Shown here one piece after another: positions 53,824-63,047 of a stretch of DNA of 64,000 nt. The notes beneath the pieces are model-generated. The model saw only the letters and a list, made by a program, of their open reading frames with translations. It was not told the origin of the DNA and ran no database searches. This DNA is from JARRQB01 sp965368585 (lineage in GTDB: Bacteria; Pseudomonadota; Gammaproteobacteria; Chromatiales; Chromatiaceae): assembly GCA_965368585.1 (NCBI GenBank), contig CBDUNM010000005.1, forward strand, positions 7,786 to 71,785. Direction: 5' to 3'. Made by a program: the position numbers and the translations under genes. Positions within the stretch are counted from its first letter, which is position 1. Every line of letters begins with the position of its first letter.

Positions 53824-53973
53824 CCTCATCCGATCTGATAAAGGCCGGCGCAGTGTGGCAGCGGCATATTTGTAACAGGTAACTCTTACGGTCCAGCAGG
53901 GGATTGAGTAGCATGCTGGCTGATGCGTACAAGTCGACTCAGGGCGAAGGATAAACACTAGGTGGGGCTTAAC

Positions 53974-56382
53974 ATGAATGGCGTCAGGAACGCGAGATTC
54001 ACGATATTGGTGTTGGTCGCCGGGTTTGTACTGGCGAGCATCGGCTGCAGCGGCTCTGAAGACCGCAAGGCGAGCTTTTTGGAGCGCGCGTTGCGGGCAT
54101 ACGAAGCGGGTGATTTCAGCAAGGCGAGGCTGGATTTAAAGAATGTATTGCGTATCGACCCGAAGGATGCCCTCGCCTGGTACTGGATGGGGAAAAGCGA
54201 AGCGGCGGAGGGTCGAGTCAGAGAAGCGTATGCGGCTTATAGTCGTGCCGTTGAAACGGACCCGGGCCAGTTACAGGCGCGCGTAAAAAGGGCGCAACTG
54301 CTGTTGACGGCGGGTGATGTCGACCGCGCCGACATTGATGTGCAGGCAGCTTACGCGATGGCCCCGCGCGATCCCGATGTGCTCGTGCTGTCGGGCGCGC
54401 TTAAACGCGTCAAGGGCAATGTCAAGGGTTCGGAAGATGAAGCGAGACAGGCGCTGGAAATCAAACCGGGACATGTGGGGGCGTCGAGTTTGCTGGCAGC
54501 CCTGTTGTTCGAACGCCAAGACCTCGCCGGTGCTGAAGCGGTATTGCGCGAATCGATCGCGCTGAATCCCAGCGACGTAGCGCTACGCTTGGCGTTGGCG
54601 CGTATATTCGACGTGACGAAAAACCACGATGACGCCATCACGGTATTGCGCGACTTGGTGGCGCAATACCCGGGGCGCAACGAATTTCGGGTGAAGCTGG
54701 CGAACTACTATGCCGATCTGCAGCGGGTGGGCGAAGCGCAGAGTGTGCTGGAAAACGCCGTCGAGGCGGCACCGCAGGAGGTGCAGCGCAAGATCGATCT
54801 ATTGCAGTTTGTGGCGAAGACACTAGGCGTACCCCAGGCGCTAGCCAAAGTGGCCGATCTGCTGGAGGCGGATCCGCACGCCATGCCGCTTAGATTCGCT
54901 CAAGCCGAATTGCACCTGGCCGCCAACGACGCCGCCGCTGCAGAATCCACCTACCGAACGGTTATCGCCGCAACATCGGGTGAAGGGCCGCACGCGATCC
55001 GTGCGAAAAACGCGCTGGCGGCGCTATTGCTGCGAACCGAGCGCAACGATGACGCGGCCGCGCTTTTGGAGGACGTGCTTGCTGAAACACCAAGAGATCC
55101 GGACGCGTTACAGTTGCGCGCGACGTTGTCGATGCGCCGTAAGCAACCCGAGCAGGCGGTGGCTGACCTGAGGTCTGTGTTGAGCGAGTATCCAGATTTG
55201 CAGCAGGCGCAGCGTCTGCTGGGCGAAGCGCATGCCTTGAAGGGTGATCTGGCGCTGGCGGAGGATGCCTTCGAAAAGGCGATTCGAATGAACCCGGAGG
55301 AGCCGCTGGCCTATCTCCAGTTGGCTGACACCCGGGTGCGTGCCGGGGATGCGGATGGGGCATTGGCGACCTTGCAGGAATTGCTTGCCAAGTCCCCCGA
55401 CAACTCGGCGGCGCAAATCGCGATTGCGAAGATCCAGATGTCGGGTCGCGACTGGGATGCCTTGTCAAAATCGGCGGAGAAGATTTCGGCTTCGCAGCCG
55501 GAACACCCCTTGGGTTTCTACCTGAAAGGCTTAATGGCGCAGCGTAAGGGGGAGCACCAGGAAGCAGTCCGCTTGTTTGAAGAATCCCTGGCCCTCGAGC
55601 CGGACGCCATAGAGCCGTTGGTCGCGGCGGCGCGCAGTTATCTTGCGCGAGGTACGCCCGACGTGGCCGAACAGCGGGTCAAAAGCGTTCTTTCCCGTTA
55701 TCCGAACAGTCTGACAGCGCTGTTGATGCTGGGCGATATCTACGCGTCGTCCGGCGCGCTGGAAAAAGCCCGCTCGAGCTTCGAAGAGGGGGTAAGGTAC
55801 CATCCGAAATCGTCGGATGCGCATGCCCGCCTGGCCGACCTGCTGATACGGAAAGACGACATCAGCGGTGCCATGGCCGTCCTTGAAAAAGGCATCGCCG
55901 AGACCGACGCAAACGGATATCTAGTGTTTCGATTGGGCGCACTGTACGAGCGCGCCGGCCAGCTTGACTTGGCGTTGAAGTCCTACGAGGATGTCGTTGC
56001 GCGCTATCCTGATGCCGCGATGGCGATCAACAACCTGGTGATGGTGCTCATCCGCGACGGCAGTGATCCCGCTGCACTTGACCGGGCGCGGGAGCTGGCC
56101 AAGAAACTGGCAGAAACCGACGTGCCGCAGTACCTGGATACTGTGGGCTGGGTTTACTACACCCGAAAAGAGTTCGAACGGGCGCTCCCTTATCTCGAGC
56201 GAGCGGTGGCCGCGCAGCCGGACGCGGGTGAATTGCAATACCATCTCGGCATGGCGCTCAAGCAACTCGGTCGTTCAGCGGAAGCGGTCGAGCATTTAAG
56301 CCGCGCGGTCGAATCGAACACGCAGTTTCCGGGTTACGCAGAGGCCGAGTCAGCGCTGTTGCAACTTAAACCGGCCGGATGA
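53974..56382 (+). CDS. prsT: PrsT-like TPR lipoprotein of the exosortase/PEP-CTERM system
   Basis: A 802-residue lipoprotein. The ATG at 53974 (GGTGGGG 6 bases upstream) begins a signal peptide with a lipobox ending ASIGC (Cys25). The rest is a solenoid of about twenty TPR units (for example AYEAGDFSKARLDLKNVLRIDPKDALAWYWMG and LAETDVPQYLDTVGWVYYTRKEFERALPYLERAV). This matches the PrsT family (TIGR02917) found next to exosortase EPS loci. It may scaffold polymer export or protein sorting. A GTG at 53962 is a possible alternative start. Confidence 0.92.
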   Translation: MNGVRNARFTILVLVAGFVLASIGCSGSEDRKASFLERALRAYEAGDFSKARLDLKNVLRIDPKDALAWYWMGKSEAAEGRVREAYAAYSRAVETDPGQLQARVKRAQLLLTAGDVDRADIDVQAAYAMAPRDPDVLVLSGALKRVKGNVKGSEDEARQALEIKPGHVGASSLLAALLFERQDLAGAEAVLRESIALNPSDVALRLALARIFDVTKNHDDAITVLRDLVAQYPGRNEFRVKLANYYADLQRVGEAQSVLENAVEAAPQEVQRKIDLLQFVAKTLGVPQALAKVADLLEADPHAMPLRFAQAELHLAANDAAAAESTYRTVIAATSGEGPHAIRAKNALAALLLRTERNDDAAALLEDVLAETPRDPDALQLRATLSMRRKQPEQAVADLRSVLSEYPDLQQAQRLLGEAHALKGDLALAEDAFEKAIRMNPEEPLAYLQLADTRVRAGDADGALATLQELLAKSPDNSAAQIAIAKIQMSGRDWDALSKSAEKISASQPEHPLGFYLKGLMAQRKGEHQEAVRLFEESLALEPDAIEPLVAAARSYLARGTPDVAEQRVKSVLSRYPNSLTALLMLGDIYASSGALEKARSSFEEGVRYHPKSSDAHARLADLLIRKDDISGAMAVLEKGIAETDANGYLVFRLGALYERAGQLDLALKSYEDVVARYPDAAMAINNLVMVLIRDGSDPAALDRARELAKKLAETDVPQYLDTVGWVYYTRKEFERALPYLERAVAAQPDAGELQYHLGMALKQLGRSAEAVEHLSRAVESNTQFPGYAEAESALLQLKPAG

Positions 56383-57061
56383 CGCCGGCAAACGTCAGGA
56401 TATTTGACAACTTGACATGATTAGTCAGGATCGACGAATCCGCGTCAGCTCCGAAACGCGGTTCGAATTCGCTGAGTCAGATTTGCGTTCCCAGAGATCA
56501 AGGGGTCGAAAGTAATAAAAAGTAATAAATTGAAGCGTGCGCGCAAATCAATGGTATTTGCTGAATTTTGAACGCGGATTTAGGGCTACCATTGCTCGCC
56601 CGTACTCGAACCAGCGCAATAGTTGATCAGGTCCAATACGGGGCTGCCACAAAACAACTCCTCGAATAGCTTTCGTTTTGGGCGTCGACATCCACGAAGT
56701 CGACGGTCCCCAGCGGCTGTCGGCTTTTTTTACACCAATCATAGAAATGGACGAAGAATTTCTTATAATCTATTGTTTAGCAAAGTTATATTACTTTAGG
56801 CCCGGATTTTGCTCTATCCTAGAGCGAATTGCGGAAGACCGACTTAACCTAGACGATAGAAATGACGAGGACGTGATTTAACTTACTCATTCTATTGGGA
56901 ATATTCGCTTAAGATCACCTGGTCGGTAAGCTTAATCCGGTCATTTGGATGCCAAGTGAAGCGAAAACTAGAAAAGGCTGTCTTTCGAGTTAGTGGCGAG
57001 TCCTGACAGGGCCTGTTATATCAAAGTACATTATGCTGTTTTGTAAGGAGATTTTAGGAAA
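56383..57061. other. 679-base AT-rich intergenic region
   Basis: There is no convincing gene. A 67-codon open frame (56678-56881) lacks a ribosome-binding site and family resemblance. AT-rich tracts occur at 56510-56535 and 56735-56800, including TATAAT at 56764-56769, and the region ends in a strong TAAGGAG ribosome-binding site for the next gene. It probably holds the promoter and control sites of the exosortase substrate gene. I could not find a clear sigma-54 (GG-N10-GC) match. Confidence 0.5.
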
Positions 57062-57793
57062 ATGAAGATCAATCCCAAATTTGCAACGCGAATACCAGCT
57101 GCAGCCGCGGCTGTCGTAATGCTCGCCATCAGTTCGGTAAGCGGCGCGGCGTCGTTGTTGACTAACGGAGACGCCGAAGCCGCGGATGTCTCCGGTTGGA
57201 CCGAGGTGGCAATTTCCGGAATCCCGGCCAATTCGCCGATCATCGAGGCCTCCACTTCTTTCACCCACATAGGTGGCACTGCAACCATTACGCCGAACGA
57301 GGGGAGCTATTTCTTCAATTTTGCCGCTGAAGACACCTGTAGTCGTATTCCGGATGATCGTGCCTGCGGTACGACGATCGGTCTCCAGCAGACAGGTACG
57401 ACGGGGTTGGTATCAGGTCAGTTATTGGAGCTGGCGGGTTCGGTATCGACCGTCACCAACCAGGGTGTACTCGATCCCGGTAGTGTAACGCTGAACCTCT
57501 ACAACGAGGGCGGGGTGAATGTCGGATCCGTTACGGATGCACCTTTGGCATCGGCGAACAACTCGTGGATAGACTTTCTCGTGTCGCTGACGGTGCCGTC
57601 GAGCGCCAAGACGTGGGAAGTGATTCTCGCAGGCACCGCTGCTCTGGGTTTTCAAACCAACGTCTATTACGACAATGTAACACTGACCGCAGTGCCGATT
57701 CCTCCCGCTATCTTGCTGTTCGGCACCGCTATTGCCGGCTTGGCCACACTCGGCCGCAAGCGTGCGCAAAAGGACGGCGACACAGCGGCATAA
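57062..57793 (+). CDS. VPLPA/PEP-CTERM exosortase-sorted surface protein
   Basis: This 243-residue protein has a signal peptide (about 1-30, ending VSGAAS), an extracellular beta-sandwich-like domain (about 30-210, NGDAEAADVSGWTEV, WEVILAGTAALGFQTNVYYDNVTL) and the sorting tail AVPIPPAILLFGTAIAGLATLGRKRAQ. The tail fits the VPLPA-type variant: Val-Pro-Ile-Pro-Pro, hydrophobic helix, basic cluster. It should be processed by the exosortase at 47427. A strong Shine-Dalgarno (AAGGAG) and its own terminator indicate a separately and strongly expressed gene. The surface role is unknown. Confidence 0.9.
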   Translation: MKINPKFATRIPAAAAAVVMLAISSVSGAASLLTNGDAEAADVSGWTEVAISGIPANSPIIEASTSFTHIGGTATITPNEGSYFFNFAAEDTCSRIPDDRACGTTIGLQQTGTTGLVSGQLLELAGSVSTVTNQGVLDPGSVTLNLYNEGGVNVGSVTDAPLASANNSWIDFLVSLTVPSSAKTWEVILAGTAALGFQTNVYYDNVTLTAVPIPPAILLFGTAIAGLATLGRKRAQKDGDTAA

Positions 57794-57831
57794 CTGTACT
57801 CGCTGTAAATACAGGCGCACTGTCTACTGAG

Positions 57832-57860
57832 CGGCCCTCCTCGTGAGGGCCGTTTTTTTT
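57832..57860 (+). terminator. Rho-independent terminator
   Basis: CGGCCCTC (57832-57839) pairs with GAGGGCCG (57845-57852) around a 5-base loop and is followed by eight T residues (57853-57860), 39 bases past the stop of the sorted-protein gene. Confidence 0.92.
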
Positions 57861-58002
57861 ACCCGATGTTTCCAGTCAGATACAAGTTGGCGGGCATTGT
57901 AAGATGTCGGTACCCTAGTCCGCGACGGCCGGCCATGCGTCTAGTGCTCTGCCCTGATTCCCGCTGTCCCTTTCATTCAGACCGCCGTCAGGGGTGAATC
58001 CG

Positions 58003-59883
58003 ATGTATCGCTTCTTTGGTGGATCAAATTGCGAGCGGGTTACCGCGACCAGAAAACTCGCCGCGGCGAATTCGTTCGCTGCCGTATCGCAAGTTCACGG
58101 CGCAGACAAAGGGTATTGCTATGCGACAACCGGTGCCACCGGAGTCTTCATCGGTAAGGCGACTGAGGGGCAGGTCGTGCTGCTTTATCTTGGTACGATA
58201 TTCGGTTCTTTCCCAAACTGGACGACCGGCGCTCCGATTGATGACGCCGACCGAACCGCGCGTGTCCTTCTGCAGAACTATTTGCAGAACGGCGAATCGT
58301 TTCTGGATCGCGTTGCGGGGCAATTCGCTGTCGCGGTTATCGATGCCGGCAGGGATACCGTGCTGCTCGCCCGAGATCCGAACGGCGGGCCGCGGATCTT
58401 CTATTCCGTTTCGCGGAACGAACTGCACTACTCGACGCATCTGGTCGACTTTATCGGGTTGATGGGTGAGCAATGGGCCGTCGACCGTTCTCTGGAGGAG
58501 TTTTTTCTGGGTTACGAGTTCTTGCCGGACCAGCGAACGCTTTACGATTCGGTCAGTGTTGTACCGCCGGGCAGCATTGTCGCCTGGACCAGGGGGGAAA
58601 CTAGTCTGCGTGCGATAGGGCCCTATGTACCCGATCCGAAGCTGCTGGAAGCTGCGCAATCCCGATCGGAAGACATGGTGATCGATGCCTTGTACGAGGC
58701 CTTCGTTGCCTCCCTGAATAGCCAGTGCCCCTCACAGGGAAAGATCGGCGTGCTGCTCGGTGGTTTCGATTCCATGCTGATCGCAGCGTGCCTGAGTCGC
58801 GCGGGTAACGAAGTGGAAACCTTCACCTTTCGGTATGTAGAAACAGGTTACACCCAGGCCTACGTCGAAGAGTTCTGCGAATACTTCAAGATTCGACATA
58901 ACTGGGTGGACATCACTCCCGATGTCATCAGGGAGGGTCTCGAGCAATTTGCCGACCGCTTCAATCAGCCCGCGGGGCAAGCGCACTATCTGATTGCTTC
59001 GGCGCATGCCGCCGGAGCCATGCGTGATCGCGGCATTCTGCACTGCATCACCGGCGACGGATGTGACGGGTTGTTTCTGGGTTATCCCACGGTCCATGCG
59101 CGCGCGAGGCTGATCCAAAGCCTGTCTTCAGTAGCCGTCGTTCTCGGTCCGCTGATTCAGTTATTCGGCCGGTTTGTCTTTCTGGAAAAACGGCTCGGTC
59201 ACCCGTACCGCTTCTTTCGGAACATTGGCCGGGTGTTGCGGCGTCCCATGCCGGCTCGCGGCCATATCGCCGCCTGTACGCTGGACGAAGTTTCTGTCAG
59301 CGCGTTACGCCACGACGCACCCGAACAGGATGAGGCCGTGGAGCATATCCTCCGTCGTCTCGCGAGCGGCCTGGAAACCGTGTCTCCGATCCGGCTCGCC
59401 TATCTCGGGAAGGGTTGCGTGGGACTGAACGCCAACAAACTCGAGGGTATTTCGGCGTGTTCGGGTGTCACCTTTACTTCTCCCTATCTCCATCCATGTA
59501 TGTCGGCCATTGCAGGTAAAATCCCCGACGAATTGAACCGCCCTGCAGATCCGAACCGAGCGCAAAATACGGGTAAGTATATTTTTATGGCGATGGTCGA
59601 CAAATACGACCTTTTGCCGGCGCGGTTCGTCCATCAGAAGAAGATGTCGCCGGTGACCGCGCCCGTAGACGAATGGTATTGGTCGTCGCTACGGGAGTTC
59701 ATGCTGGACAGCATGCAAGATCTTCCCTTTGTCACCGACCGCGAGTACGCATTGTCTTTGGTCACCGAAAAGAAGGCGGAACAATGGTTTAGACAGTACG
59801 TCGGAATCTCCCGCTACGTATCGCAGGCGGCCAGTCTGTTGGTAACCTACGCGCGCTTTACGCGTTTTCAGTCGAGACCTTGA
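58003..59883 (+). CDS. Asparagine-synthase-like ATP-dependent enzyme lacking the glutaminase cysteine
   Basis: This 626-residue protein has an Ntn-hydrolase-like N-terminal half (GQFAVAVIDAGRDTVLLARDPNGGPRIFYS about 100-130) and an asparagine-synthase ATP-pyrophosphatase domain with KIGVLLGGFDSMLIAACLS and GDGCDGLFLGY. The start MYRFFGG (ATG 58003, with AGGGG upstream) has no Cys at position 2, so glutamine hydrolysis is unlikely. The PP-loop reads LGGFDS instead of SGGLDS. Related proteins in polysaccharide and natural-product loci act as amidotransferase- or ligase-like modifying enzymes. The substrate here is unknown. The next gene starts 8 bases downstream. Confidence 0.85.
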   Translation: MYRFFGGSNCERVTATRKLAAANSFAAVSQVHGADKGYCYATTGATGVFIGKATEGQVVLLYLGTIFGSFPNWTTGAPIDDADRTARVLLQNYLQNGESFLDRVAGQFAVAVIDAGRDTVLLARDPNGGPRIFYSVSRNELHYSTHLVDFIGLMGEQWAVDRSLEEFFLGYEFLPDQRTLYDSVSVVPPGSIVAWTRGETSLRAIGPYVPDPKLLEAAQSRSEDMVIDALYEAFVASLNSQCPSQGKIGVLLGGFDSMLIAACLSRAGNEVETFTFRYVETGYTQAYVEEFCEYFKIRHNWVDITPDVIREGLEQFADRFNQPAGQAHYLIASAHAAGAMRDRGILHCITGDGCDGLFLGYPTVHARARLIQSLSSVAVVLGPLIQLFGRFVFLEKRLGHPYRFFRNIGRVLRRPMPARGHIAACTLDEVSVSALRHDAPEQDEAVEHILRRLASGLETVSPIRLAYLGKGCVGLNANKLEGISACSGVTFTSPYLHPCMSAIAGKIPDELNRPADPNRAQNTGKYIFMAMVDKYDLLPARFVHQKKMSPVTAPVDEWYWSSLREFMLDSMQDLPFVTDREYALSLVTEKKAEQWFRQYVGISRYVSQAASLLVTYARFTRFQSRP

Positions 59884-59891
59884 TTGCTGAA

Positions 59892-61157
59892 ATGCATATC
59901 CTGATCGCTAATCAACACGGCGAGAACCGAGGCGACGAAGCGGCCATGCGCGCGATGCTGCAATCATTTGCGCAAGCGCTGCCCGATACCACCTTTACCT
60001 TGCTTTATCAGTTTCAGGACCGGGGTCTGCGCCTGACCTTCGATGAGACAGTGCAGGACCTTCCCATCGTTTTGCCCGCATCGGATTATATCCGGGCGCT
60101 TGTGTACACCGGTTTTAAAATGACGGGCTTGGACTTGCGAAGTGTTCTTTCGCCGCCCATGCAGACGATCGTCGAGGCATACGCACGTGCCGACCTGGTC
60201 GTCTCGGCACCCGGGGGGCCCTACTTTGGTGATATCTACGCCAATCATGAAATCGTCCATTGGTGGTACGTTTTGCTCGGGTATTTGTTCGAAAAGCCCT
60301 TGTTTCTCTATGCGGCTTCGGCGGGGCCTTTCGAAAACCCCTGGCTGAATCCAATCAGAAAGTGGCTATATAGAAAGTTCGACGTACTGGTGGCACGTGA
60401 ATCACTGTCGGCTGAATTTATCAGGAAGCTGTTGGGTGCGGACACGCAAGTCGAAGTGACCGCCGATGCCGCGATTCAGGCAAGCTTCCCGCCCTATCCG
60501 CGCAGCGACTATTTTCGGAATGAACGCGCGTTGCTCGCGGAGCGTTTTGTGATTGCGGTGTCGTTGAATGATTTTCGTTATCCGGAGAGTGATGACCCGG
60601 CTGAACGAAGACTGGCCTACGACGCGGCGATGCTGGAGACGCTCGAGCACCTGGCAAAACGCGTCCCGGCGCACTTTTTGTTTCTGCCGCAGCTCTATGG
60701 CCGCGTGCACAGTGACGAGCCCTACCTGAGGCGAATGGCGGAGCGACTGCCAGCCGGCGTCAGTTGGGAGATCGTTGATCCGGGTCTTGGTTCCGACATG
60801 CAGCGACGATTGTTTGCAATGAGCGATTTGCACATTGCGAGCCGGTACCACCCGGCAATCTTTGGCCATACCGCATACGTGCCTGGCATTTGTATTTACT
60901 ACGAACACAAGGCGTTGGGTTTTATGCAGCAGCTTGAGCTGGAGCGGTATGCCTTCGATATCAATCGCGTCCGCGGCGCTGACTTGTGCAGTGGGTTGGA
61001 CGAAATCCTCGTGAACAGAGAGTCGCTGGTAGCGCATCTCAAGGCGAAAATTCCCGTGATTCGCGAGGCTGCCGCGCGCACGACCGGTCTGGCGATCGAC
61101 TTGCTGAACCGAGCAAGCGTTAAGCGATCGTCGCGTGCATCGAGATCGGCCGTATGA
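59892..61157 (+). CDS. Polysaccharide pyruvyl transferase family protein
   Basis: A 421-residue protein with the family N-terminus HILIANQHGENRGDEAAMRAM, the conserved glycine-rich segment VVSAPGGPYFGDIYAN and the CsaB/GumL-type C-terminal SDLHIASRYHPAIFGHTAYVPGICIYYEHK. Such enzymes attach pyruvate ketals from phosphoenolpyruvate to sugars, or act in related surface-glycan steps. ATG 59892 is chosen over a TTG four codons earlier. It is coupled to the asparagine-synthase-like gene before it. Confidence 0.88.
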   Translation: MHILIANQHGENRGDEAAMRAMLQSFAQALPDTTFTLLYQFQDRGLRLTFDETVQDLPIVLPASDYIRALVYTGFKMTGLDLRSVLSPPMQTIVEAYARADLVVSAPGGPYFGDIYANHEIVHWWYVLLGYLFEKPLFLYAASAGPFENPWLNPIRKWLYRKFDVLVARESLSAEFIRKLLGADTQVEVTADAAIQASFPPYPRSDYFRNERALLAERFVIAVSLNDFRYPESDDPAERRLAYDAAMLETLEHLAKRVPAHFLFLPQLYGRVHSDEPYLRRMAERLPAGVSWEIVDPGLGSDMQRRLFAMSDLHIASRYHPAIFGHTAYVPGICIYYEHKALGFMQQLELERYAFDINRVRGADLCSGLDEILVNRESLVAHLKAKIPVIREAAARTTGLAIDLLNRASVKRSSRASRSAV

Positions 61158-61239
61158 CCCGCCGCGGTCGTCGCACCTTTGTGAACGGATTCGTTGCGAC
61201 CCCGCCGATAGGAGCGGGTGGGGCGCTGGAGTTGATCGG

Positions 61240-62052
61240 GTGATCGCTGTGCAACGGATACCCGAACTTGGCGTAGCGGTGCCGGAGCTCGGTTGGGTGC
61301 CCAGTCCAACATTCGCGCTGCGGCGCCAAGCGATACTGGATAGAGTGCGATCGTGGCCGCGCGGCAGGGTGTTGGAAATGGGATGCGGAGCCGGGGTTAT
61401 CTTATCTGATCTGGCCGAACTCGGGTTTACCGGTGTTGGTGTCGAGACCTCCGAAAAGGCGCTTGGCGTCGCCGCGGCAGTATTGAGGCATGCTTCGACA
61501 GTATGCGTCACCGACACGTTACCTGAAGGACAAGGCGATTTTGACTATCTGATCAGTTTCGAGGTACTCGAACATATCGAATACGACCACGACGCGCTGG
61601 CGATTTGGGTTTCCCGGTTGCGCCAAGGTGGCGCCTGCCTGCTCTCCGTGCCTGCTCATCCGGATCGTTGGAATGTCACCGATGTCCTGGCCGGTCATTA
61701 TCGTCGGTATGAAAAAGATCAGATCGTAGGTCTGATGACCGATGTAGGACTGCAGCCAACTTACGTGTCGACCTACGGCTGGCCGGCGACCTGGTTGATC
61801 GAGCGCGTGCGCTGTGCGGTGCGTATGCGTCAATTGCGTCGGCAGGGGGTGAATCCGGGGGATATCGTGCTCGGCGACGCGGCACGCACCGCCGAAAGCG
61901 GCGTTGAGCGAAGCATCGAATCGCGCTTGTTTCCTTTTTATAGCGGCAGGATCGGGTGCTGGGGCGTGCGTCAGTTGGCGCGCGTGCAGCGACTTTTCTA
62001 CTCTCGAGATTGGGGGATTTCGTATCTTGTAGAAGCTGTCAAAACAAGATGA
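61240..62052 (+). CDS. Class I SAM-dependent methyltransferase
   Basis: This 270-residue protein starts at GTG 61240 with GGAG 9 bases upstream. It has motif I VLEMGCGAGVILSDLAELG (about 43-61), an acidic loop VGVETSEKAL, post-motif LISFEVLEHIEYDHDAL and the HYRRYEKDQIVGLM region. This matches the UbiG/Methyltransf_11-like enzymes common in glycan loci. The frame is open further upstream, but that part is unlike the family. Its stop overlaps the next start as ATGA. Confidence 0.85.
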   Translation: MIAVQRIPELGVAVPELGWVPSPTFALRRQAILDRVRSWPRGRVLEMGCGAGVILSDLAELGFTGVGVETSEKALGVAAAVLRHASTVCVTDTLPEGQGDFDYLISFEVLEHIEYDHDALAIWVSRLRQGGACLLSVPAHPDRWNVTDVLAGHYRRYEKDQIVGLMTDVGLQPTYVSTYGWPATWLIERVRCAVRMRQLRRQGVNPGDIVLGDAARTAESGVERSIESRLFPFYSGRIGCWGVRQLARVQRLFYSRDWGISYLVEAVKTR

Positions 62053-63026
62053 GCAGTGCAATACGTGGCGGCGAAGCAGGGGAAGCCACTGGCCAGGGTA
62101 CAAGGCGTTGGTTGAAGCTGCTCCGGAATTCTATCGCCACCGCGATCATAGCCGGCTTCGGTTACTATCTTTGGATGCACCGCGATGCGTTCGGCAATGC
62201 CCTGGAAGCGTCGGTCCTGCACATCGCGGTGCTGGTGCTGCTGATACTCGTGAGTTGGTACATCAGTGGCGTCCAATCAGCCCTGATATTCCGTGCTGTC
62301 GAAGTGCCACTCACGATGCGCGAGGGTGTCATGCTCACGATTGCCGGAACCTTCGGAAACTATCTGCCGATGCGCGCCGGAACGCTGATACGTGCGTATT
62401 ACCTGAAAGAAAGGCACGGGCTGAGGTATGCGCGGTTTGGCGGCGTCAGTGGCATGCGGGCGCTGCTGACTATCGTTGCAGCCGGTATGGCCGGCCTGAT
62501 GGGGTTGCTGGTGGCTTCCGGCAGCGACGATATGCGCGTCAGCGTTGAGTTGATCGCCGTGTTCGTCAGTCTGATGCTCGGTCCGCTCGTTATCATGCTG
62601 GTACCGATACCCGTGGCGCGTTGGCTGCCCGGACGGATGAGACAGATCTTGCTCGATGTTATCGATGCCTACGATACGTTGAGAAACCGACCCAAGTTGG
62701 GGCTGTTCGTCGTGGTTCTACTGCTTGCGCAATACTTGATCTTGGGTTTGCGCTTCGTTGTTTCGGCGGACGCCATTGGCGCTGACCTTCCATTGGGGTT
62801 TTTACTGATGATGGCGCCGCTGGCCGCGCTCATGTCTTACCTTGCGCTTACGCCCGGTGGCGTGGGGCTGCGCGAGGCAGTCATGGGATACGTATCGTTA
62901 CACCTCGGATACTCATTCGCCGAGGGCCTCTTTATCGGTACCGTCGATCGCGCGGTGTTGCTGGCCTGCGTCGCCTTGGTGGGTGGTGCCACTTTCTTCC
63001 TTTTGTGGCGACGCCTGCCTCGCTGA
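62049..63026 (+). CDS. Lysylphosphatidylglycerol-synthase-type flippase domain protein (YbhN/AglD-like)
   Basis: A 325-residue protein with about eight transmembrane segments and the family elements MLTIAGTFGNYLPMRAGTLIRAYYLKERHG, LTPGGVGLREAVMGYVS and the terminal FIGTVDRAVLLACVALVGG. It corresponds to the membrane domain of lysyl-PG synthase without the transferase domain. Such proteins are often found at the end of glycan loci and may flip lipids. The ATG at 62049 overlaps the upstream stop. It converges on the gene at 63048 with 21 bases between and no terminator. Confidence 0.88.
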   Translation: MSSAIRGGEAGEATGQGTRRWLKLLRNSIATAIIAGFGYYLWMHRDAFGNALEASVLHIAVLVLLILVSWYISGVQSALIFRAVEVPLTMREGVMLTIAGTFGNYLPMRAGTLIRAYYLKERHGLRYARFGGVSGMRALLTIVAAGMAGLMGLLVASGSDDMRVSVELIAVFVSLMLGPLVIMLVPIPVARWLPGRMRQILLDVIDAYDTLRNRPKLGLFVVVLLLAQYLILGLRFVVSADAIGADLPLGFLLMMAPLAALMSYLALTPGGVGLREAVMGYVSLHLGYSFAEGLFIGTVDRAVLLACVALVGGATFFLLWRRLPR

Positions 63027-63047
63027 TCGAACTATTGCACCGCGCGG

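Noticed and set aside
56678..56881. 67-codon open frame in the AT-rich intergenic region
   Set aside because: No Shine-Dalgarno, no family resemblance and an AT-rich setting that favours chance; kept as non-coding.
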